Positions 56,884 to 64,000 of a stretch of 64,000 nt of DNA are shown one piece after another; position 1 is the first letter of the stretch; the number at the start of each line of letters is the position of its first letter. A program made the position numbers and the translations under genes. The notes beneath the pieces were generated by a model that saw only the letters and a program-made list of their open reading frames with translations, made no database searches and was not told the DNA's origin. Source of the DNA: Hawksworthiomyces lignivorus (Eukaryota > Ascomycota > Sordariomycetes > Ophiostomatales > Ophiostomataceae); the NCBI GenBank assembly GCA_002917075.1, contig NTMA01000014.1, positions 248,001 through 312,000 of the forward strand, given 5' to 3'.

Positions 56884-58771
56884 ATGCCGAGAAAGACAAC
56901 AGGCTGTTGGACGTGCAGGGCTCGGAAGAAAAAGTGCGGCAATGGCGTGCCCTCTTGTTCTGAATGTATTTTCCGAGGGCTAGTCTGCTATGGTTATGGC
57001 TCGAAACCGAGCTGGATGGACGGCGGCGACCAACAAAAAAAGACGATGGCCGGCATGAAAATGACAGTCAAGGAAAGCTATAGCCAGCGCCGCAAAAGTC
57101 GGGCTTCTGGAGCCTCTCGTCGTGAATCGCTATCCAGCATGGCGACACCGCGGTCGCCATGCTCCAAAACCAGCTGCGGCGAAAGTCCATCACGTAGCAG
57201 CGATCAGCAGAATCTTCATCTTTTTTCGGGTAGGAGCGTCGACAGCATTGCACTAAAGTTCATGCTTTTAGTTAATTGAGACTAGATATCCCTTCTCTGC
57301 CAGACGAAGCTGATCAACACAATGATCTACCTGCGTCTCACGTCAGTAGATCTCGCCCACGATCCCAGTCTCTCGATAATCGATCTGTGGCAGCAAATCT
57401 CTATAGTGAGACTGAGTTATGTCTGTTAATGTATTACTTCGATCATGTATTTCCGCGGCTAGCCCCTTTTTTCACATATTTCGCTGGTGATAGCGGCCGA
57501 GGCTGGCTTTTGAGCCTCTTCTTGCGGACCAAACCGCTCTGTGCCGCTGTCATCTGCATAAGCGCATGTGACCAGGCACAGTTTGTCTTGGGGCCGCTCA
57601 GCGACATCCCACAGCCGAACCACGACCTAGAAATGAAGCATATCCAGAGCGTCGTAGATCTCCGAGACCATTTGAGCCAGCTGTCTTTGAAGACAGGGGC
57701 TAGTCGCATGGCCGTGGCGGTAGAAGCCCTGGCTTGCATCATGCATCTGATCTTATTTGAGGTTGCTACGAGATCTTCTCATAAAGTATAATATTTATTG
57801 TGCGCGCACGTCGGCTGACGTAACTATTATAGCTCTGGATACCTCGGAAGTCCATCATGAATGACTGGGTCATGCATATGGACGCGGCCAGCGCACTGCT
57901 TTCTTCTGTTGATTCAACCCTGGTAGGGCACTCTCCTGTCCAGTCTCCCATGTCAATGACACCTGAGATAGTGGAGGCTTCGCAAAACATGGTGAATTTC
58001 TTTACTGGCATTAAATTTCTCTCTGATTGCGAGAAATCTGCCTTTGAATTCTTTCTAACGCAATACACGTACATGTTTGTGATTTCGGCCGTGGGCTTGG
58101 ATCTGACGCCTCAGTCGACCGAATCCGTTCACAGAACTCAAGCGATTTTCCACAGGGGCCAATCCAAACTAAGAGACATGTTCGGATGCGAGGATTGGGT
58201 GCTCATGGTCATGCTCGACATAGCGGTTCTGAAGCAGTGGAAGCAGCGAGAGCGGAGTGCCGGGACCCTGAGCTTACGGGAGCTGACGCGGCGAGCCGAC
58301 GCCATCGAGAGGCAGCTCACAGACGGCCTCGCGAGAATGGTGTCTACAAGAGTATTTTCTAGATCTATACGGGACGAGAGGATCTGGATGATTACATCTA
58401 TTTATCTGAATGCGGCGCTGCTCTTTCTCCATGTCGTCGTATCTGGATTCTACCCGAACCTACCCGAGATACGGCGGGCAGTCTTGCAAACCTTGGAAGC
58501 ACTCGAATATATGCGAAAAAACTCCGACAAGAACTTTCCGTCCTGGCCATTCTGTGTTGCAGGTTGTCTAGCTCTGGAGTCAGAGTATCCTCGTGTCCGT
58601 GCGCTGTCGCCTACTCCCGAGCCCGGCCACCATCCGCTTGTTTTGACAATGTGGACTTTGAGCATCATTGAGAGATGCTGGCACCTCCGAAGCATGCAAT
58701 CAAAGACAGAAGAAGCGTGCGACTGGGTTGCGGGTATGAATGATTTAGGGACTAGACTATTGCTACTATAA
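56884..58771 (+). CDS. Zn2Cys6 transcription factor
   Basis: Three exons: 56884-57229, 57286-57785 and 57833-58771 (introns of 56 and 47 nt, both unusually short); 594 residues. The zinc cluster lies at the extreme N-terminus: Cys8, 11, 18, 25, 28 and 35 (MPRKTTGCWTCRARKKKC, then C-SEC-C), with the usual basic RARKKK stretch. The middle and C-terminal parts (LCLLMYYFDHVFPRLAPFF; AVICISACDQAQFVLG; WIPRKSIMNDWVMHMDAASALL) match the all-helical fungal-specific factor domain of the Fungal_trans_2 type. It converges with the amidase gene, stops only 57 bp apart, and may regulate that gene or the urea transporter; that link is inference from position. Confidence 0.9.
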
Positions 58772-58828
58772 GACAGAAAACGATAGGCTGAGTGAAGTTA
58801 AATTGGTCGCCATTATCTATGGCTATTC

Positions 58829-60916
58829 CTATTCCTGTGCTAAAGCAGTAGCGAGCATCTCGACTAATGCAAGCATTTTTTCCTCATGGAACCGTCGCCC
58901 TACGAGCTGAAGCCCGACGGGGGTACCTTCTTGGATCTGGGGATCATCTTCGCAAAAATTAGTACTTGCATTCCTAAGATGCGTAGAGCGTTTGGCCTTT
59001 GCTTTGAACTTACACTGCTCCTTTAGTTTCTTATCTAGGTCACTTAGAGACTCGAAGTTCTCTTCAATTTTGTCAATCGTAGGGTCTACTTTGGTTACTG
59101 GGAACACGACGGATGTGTAGTCGAGTGTATTCACCCATGGAGTGTAACCTTCAGATTATGTTAGCTCAACATTTCTAAAATTTCTATTGTGAAGTACGCA
59201 GCGCAGATATAGGAATGACATACCGACATAGGAATCTTTCCCGATTTCAAAAGCGGCAACTGGAGCAACTGGGGCAAGTATGGCATCTACTGGTCTTCCA
59301 GACTTGGTCAAGGCTGCGGTGCTATTCCAGTAATCTAAGTAGTCCTTCCGGTGCTTATTTAGGCGCAGATTAAATTCAAACAGAGTATCTGCTGTTTTGG
59401 GAGCAATAGGTTCGTCGCCATAGAGCTCTTTTACGCGACCTTGGAGAGGCTCTCCAGACAAGCCAATATGATGGTGGATATCAATGCCGCCATCTGCTGT
59501 GAAAGCCTCCATCTATGGTGTCAAATTCTTCGTTAGACAGGCGCCCATAGCTGACGCGATGACATTCTTAGGATTTCAGACGTACCGCAAGGTCTATGCT
59601 TATCGAATGAGACGGCGGAGCCCATTCGATCGTCTCATGGCCTAGTTTGTGAATGAGATTCTTGACCATCTCAAAAGCTCGCTTTACCGGAGGCAGTGGG
59701 CTAACAGAATTGTCCGCCGGCAACAGACCGAACGTAAGCACGCCAGTGCTGCCGCCAGCAGCTGGCAGCTCCGCAAGTTCCTCGCGCCAGGGAAGTTCCA
59801 CCACTGCTGGATCGTGGAGCCATGGCTTTTGCTCCAAGACGGATTTCAGCATCAGCTTCAGAGCGGCTGCGCTAGAACTTAGAGGGCCGCAGACAGACGG
59901 AATGCTGTTCTGGCCGGGCATGCTGTTGGCAGCACCCGCGTAGGGGAGGCGACCAAAGGAAGGTCGAATGCCATAGAGTCCATTATGAGCAGAAGGAATT
60001 CTTCAAATAGTTAGTTTTCTGAGGGAAAGGGAATTGACGGCAAAACCCAGAAATAGTTGCACTTACCTGATGCTTCCGCCAATGTCGGTTCCAAAGCCAA
60101 TAGGACTTCCACGCATAGCAATCAACGCTCCCTCACCACCAGAGCTACCACCACAGCTCATGAGGCGGTTGTTAGGGTTGTATGTGAAGCCAACAATATT
60201 ATTCCAAGTCTCAACGCTCATGACTGTGTGTGGAAGGCTTGTCTTGCAGAAAGGAACGCCCCCAAGCGCTCTGATCTCGCGGACGAGCTCGCTTTCTACC
60301 TTCTTTTCCTTCCCAGTACCCTTTACTCCTTCAAAGGTATCAATCCAGCCAACATATCCCATGGTCGTCTCCACACCACGGACGTGAAACTGGTCCTTAA
60401 AGCTCACCGGGAGGCCATAGAGAGGCCCGAGATGGCTCTTGCCCGCAGCAAACTGTTCATCTAACAATTTTGCCTCGGCGATAGCTTGGTCGAAGAATAT
60501 TTCGTGCAGACAGTTGGTCTTTGCAATATAAATTAGCATATCCATTCATAGCATCGAAATGCAGTAACGTTTGCAAACTATTTTTACAGGGAAAAATGAG
60601 GACGAAGAAAAATGCAAGTAAGCCAAATTATTACCAATTGGTGAGCAAGAGCTGCTCGATGACAGAATGCTGTAACCACTTCCGTAGCGGTCCACTTGCC
60701 GGCTGTGGTCTGTGCAACGATCTGGACAGCATCTGATTCGGTAATCTCGACTTCCAGTGTGGTCAGATACTGCTGCACAAAAGCTCCCGTCACATTTTTC
60801 TGAGCCTTAGTGGAGGGAAGCGGTTGTGGGAGTCGCCATTCGGGAGGAATCAGATCTAGAGTAGCCTGACGCTTCTTCTCAGCCTGATCCTGCCAGGTAG
60901 GCCCAACTGATCCCAT
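58829..60916 (-). CDS. Amidase, AmdS (acetamidase) type
   Basis: Five exons: 60635-60916, 60067-60518, 59586-60000, 59224-59512 and 58829-59148 (introns 116, 66, 73, 75 nt); 585 residues. The amidase-signature triad is complete: Lys135 (PVSFKDQF), Ser219 (CGGSSGGEGAL) and Ser243 (GTDIGGSIR), with the 24-residue Ser-Ser spacing typical of the family. Further blocks AHQLTNCLHEIFF, NGLYGIRPSFGRLPYAGAANSM and TPVGLQLVGRR closely follow the arrangement of Aspergillus acetamidase AmdS. It should hydrolyse a small amide to acid and ammonia in the cytosol. Two introns use the weaker acceptors AAAG and GAAG. The gene diverges from the urea transporter over a GATA-rich promoter, consistent with nitrogen control. 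Confidence 0.93.
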
Positions 60917-61820
60917 GTCGAAGCTTCAAGTAATTATATGATAAAAACGGATGACGGCTTTACAATATAACTTCAAAGTTTCGATAATGCTTCAGTTAGT
61001 CAAGTAATACATGAACATGCACGCTCGTATTTATATCATGCAAAAGAACCAGAATGCTTTCTAACGTGCCGATTTAGCATTGATACGTATCGATTGCCAA
61101 CAAGCGAGCTTCAACAGCAAAATATTGTTATCTATCGATTGAGTCTATTGTCATATTCGGAAATAAGCTATGAAAGTATTGATATCCATACACATGTTAT
61201 CCAGGCTAGTTATTTGATGCTCAGTTGTATTATTAAAGCGCGAGATCATGAGCTGCGCCAAAAAGCGAAGTGCGCTTAAAAAAAAAAAAAAGAGAAAATA
61301 AACGAACGGCGCTCAAAAAGTGATGGCGCTTATACATAATAGAGCGACAATGATGGTTTGAACTGCGCTTAAAATGAAACTAGTGAACTGCGGCAACAAA
61401 TAAAAATAAAGTAGTGACTAGGCTTCACTGCCGCCGCTATTGAAGTATAAGACGGACCAACCCATATCGCGGAGTTGCTTTCAATGAAAGATAAGGATAG
61501 CTCGAGGTAACGTCGGCCAAGGAAAACCGCTCCCCGTGCATCTTCAAGGTCAGAAAAGGACCAGGAGATCAGTTGATATCTTCGGATCTCTGTGAGGTGT
61601 AATAGATAACAACTTGTCGTTATCATGACTTTTCAAACTAGAGATGTATTGAGCTTCAGTTAGCCAATGCGTCTGTTATCTTGCAGGCTCTTGTTATCTA
61701 GCAGCTTTGACTATAAAGGACCGGTGAGATGCACACCATGCGCCATCTTCCACCGATACAGCCAAGGTTAGGGCCTGTGCACGAATACCACCAACTCTTG
61801 TCAATTGGCTTCACGTCATA
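60917..61820. promoter_or_regulatory. Divergent promoter, amidase / urea transporter
   Basis: 904 bp. It has at least seven GATA-factor motifs (GATAA/TTATC): 61128, 61197, 61489, 61604, 61620, 61676 and 61694. The repeated GCGCTTAAAA/GCGCTTATAC elements at 61271-61375 surround an A-run (61279-61291). No gene. Confidence 0.7.
61489..61699. promoter_or_regulatory. Cluster of five GATA-factor (AreA/NIT2-type) sites
   Basis: AGATAA at 61489 and 61604, TTATCA at 61620 and TTATCT at 61676 and 61694. The pair at 61605-61624 forms an inverted repeat, GATAAC-8 nt-GTTATC. The cluster lies 120-330 bp upstream of the transporter start. AreA/NIT2 bind HGATAR sites, preferably in pairs, and activate nitrogen catabolic genes under nitrogen limitation. 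Confidence 0.65.
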
Positions 61821-64000
61821 ATGTCGTCTTACTCTGCTGGGCCCGAGCTGCAGGTCCTTAGCCCCGGTGTGGGCTATGGCATCCTTGCCGGAATTGGAGC
61901 TGTGTTCACGGTGGTCATGATCGCTACAACCCATTTCCAGAACCGGTATTCACAGTTCTCCAGCAAACAGTCAGAGGAGTTCAATACCGCGTCTCGCAGC
62001 GTCAAGCCTGGGCTCATTGTGGCGGGCATTGTCAGTTCGTGGACGTGGTCGGCCACGCTCTTGACGAGCTCGACCTTCGCGTATGCATATGGTATCTCGG
62101 GCCCCATGTGGTACGCAGCCCTGGGCTCGTCTCAGGTCTTGCTGTTCTCTATGCTGTCACTCATGGTCAAGAGAGATTTACCCGGCGCACACACGTTTCC
62201 GGAGATTGTCCTCTCACGCCATGGCCCCGTCGCGCATGCTATCTACCTAGTCTTCGGCTGGGTGACAAACATGTGTATGTATATTCTCTATCAAACAGGG
62301 TACCGGCCCGCCTCTCAATTCTTATTTCTAGTCCGCTAACCACTCGGGTATGTCTGTCTAGTTGTGGGTGCAACACTTGTCCTTGGTGGGGCACAAGTTG
62401 TGGCCGGCCTCTCAGGAGTGAATGTATATGCAGCTTGCTTCATTGTATGTATCCTTACCCAAAATGTTGCAGCATGAAGGCGGCTTCTTGGATGAGCATT
62501 TTACTGATACGCGTAGATCCCCCTCGCAGTCGCTGCATACGTCATCCAAGGTGGCTTGCGGAGCACGTTCGTTGCCGATTACATTCACACTGTCATTCTC
62601 TTCGTGGTCATTTTCACCTTTGCCTTTGCGCTCTATACAACAGACGATTATGTTGGCAGCCCCGGCAGGTTCTACGACCTCTTGACCGAAGCCGCAAAGG
62701 TCTCGCCTCTGCCCAACAACAAGGACGGCTCTTGGCTGACTTTCCAGTCTCACGGCGGGCTGGTCTTCGCTGCTATTATTTTCCTGGGGAGCTTCTCTAC
62801 TGTCTGGCTGGACCAAGCTTACTGGCAGCGTGCCATCGCGTCCAGGCCTGAGACCAGCGTGAAGGCGTATCTGCTTGGAGGAGTATGTTTATTTGATGAA
62901 AGTCCCTTAGTTCTTGAGTATGCCTGATGGATTTATCGTGGCTGACTTAGTGACTTGACAGCTGGCATGGTATGGAATCCCATACGGCTTTGCGACGGCG
63001 ATGGGACTGGGCTGCGTGGCCATGACGGGCTCGCCGACCTTCCCGACCTATCCCAACCCGCTCGATGCGAAGCAGGTCGGCGGCGGGTTCTCAGCCCCGG
63101 CGACGGCCATTGCTCTGATGGGGAAGAACGGCGCCGCGCTGATGCTCCTGCTCCTCTTCATGGCCATCACCTCGGCGACGTCGGCGGAGCTCATCGCCGT
63201 CTCGTCGCTGTGGACGTTTGACATTTACAAGCTCTACGTCAACAAGGCCGCCAGCTCGGCGCAGCTGGTCTACCAGGCGCACTACAGCATCATGGCGTAC
63301 TCGGTCATCCTAGCCGGGTTCTGCTGCGGCTTGAGCTACAGCGGCATCGACATCACGTGGATTCTCACCCAGGGCGGCTGCATCATCGGCGGCGGCGGCA
63401 TCCCGCTCGGGCTGATCCTCCTGTGGCCCAAGCGCATGTCGACACCAGCCGCGATCGCCGCCCCACTCATCGCCATGCCGCTCGGGATCATGGCCTGGCT
63501 GGTGACGACGCATTTGCGGTCTGGGTCCATCAGCGTCACGACCACCGGAGACATCACTAATAGCCTAACAGGAAGCGCAACGACGTGCGGGACAGGCGCC
63601 GTAGTGGCCGTGCTCTTCTCCTTCTTATTTCCATACAAGTACACGTCCAATGATCCTGCCCACATTGCCCGGGTAGAGAAGATCCGAGGCATTGCATCTC
63701 TGGTGGGTCAGGCTATTGCTGGAGAGTCTGATATGAGGGCGGAGCTTGCCATAGAAGAGAAAGGCGCAGACGCCGCCGAGAGCAAGGGTGCGAATGGTGT
63801 CCTTGCCGGACAACCTACGGCGACAGAGATTAATGTGTCAGACGGCGAGGCTGGCGCCACAGGTAACGATGTGGTCGACTTCCTCACGGCTAACCACATC
63901 GTGCCTCTGGACTTAGCCCTGTACCACAAAGTCCGCCGCCTCGCCATCTGGTCGTGTGCCGTCTTTTTTGTGTTTGCTATGGTGCTGTTTCCCTTCACTT
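61821..64000 (+). CDS. DUR3: DUR3-type urea transporter, sodium:solute symporter family (3' end outside window)
   Basis: Exons 61821-62274, 62362-62444, 62517-62882 and 62962 onward; the gene runs off the window. About 647 residues are visible. The first block HFQNRYSQFSSKQSEEFNTASRSVKPGL then VAGIVSSWTWSATLL and AYGISGPMWYAA follow the DUR3/UreA pattern closely. Later segments GVNVYAACFIIPLAVAAYVIQGGLR, FVADYIHTVI, WLDQAYWQRAIAS and FMAITSATSAELIAVSSLWTFDIYK are characteristic symporter helices. Around twelve membrane segments are visible, and a hydrophilic loop rich in Ala/Glu (about 560-605) precedes the last ones. It should import urea (possibly polyamines) with a cation at the plasma membrane. 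Confidence 0.92.

Overview
The window is nuclear DNA of a filamentous ascomycete (Pezizomycotina, most likely Sordariomycetes). Evidence: short 47-127 nt spliceosomal introns with GTRNGT-type donors and CTRAY branch sites, GC-rich codon third positions against AT-richer spacers, pyrimidine-rich leaders, and families typical of this group (Zn2Cys6 factors, PDR transporter, LysM protein, tyrosinase, ascomycete haem peroxidase). I cannot name genus or species. About half of the DNA is non-coding, with several gene-free gaps of 2-5 kb.

Layout. 1-230: tail of an MFS permease. 1200-2255 (-): HSL-type esterase. 4267-7080 (+): NOP9. 7640-9023 (-): conserved protein of unknown function, followed by a 7 kb stretch whose only occupant is a PLP decarboxylase (14389-16101, -). 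19011-19904 (+): Ras-like GTPase without a CAAX box. 20563-21423 (-): AMMECR1 protein. 22434-27457 (-): full-size PDR/ABCG pump of seven exons, divergent from a six-exon Zn2Cys6 factor (28298-31502, +) across an 840 bp promoter containing CGG-N6-CCG. 31503-34210: AT-rich, gene-free. 34211-36309: secreted tyrosinase and LysM protein, convergent. 40961-42402 (+): secreted haem peroxidase. 43029-44831 (+): FAD-dependent dehydrogenase. 45695-45983 (-): 67-residue secreted peptide precursor. 47.9-49.0 kb: diverged tandem repeat. 49056-55667 (-): ZNFX1-type helicase of 2122 residues. 56884-58771 (+): second Zn2Cys6 factor. 58829-60916 (-): AmdS-type amidase. 61821 to the end (+): DUR3-type urea transporter, cut by the window edge.

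Functional grouping (inference). The right end looks like a small nitrogen-scavenging unit: an acetamidase-like enzyme and a urea permease diverge from a promoter with at least seven GATA-factor motifs, and a zinc-cluster regulator lies 57 bp from the amidase's 3' end. The PDR pump and its divergent zinc-cluster factor look like a drug- or toxin-responsive pair. Tyrosinase, LysM protein, peroxidase and small peptide are all predicted secreted and lie within 12 kb. Intron-exon models were deduced by eye from splice signals and reading-frame closure; every multi-exon model sums to a whole number of codons (the DUR3 model is open at the window edge). No tRNA, rRNA, intact transposon or CRISPR array was found. 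The most unexpected non-coding signal is a 9-mer, TACGGAGTA (or its complement), present nine times where about 0.5 would be expected by chance.
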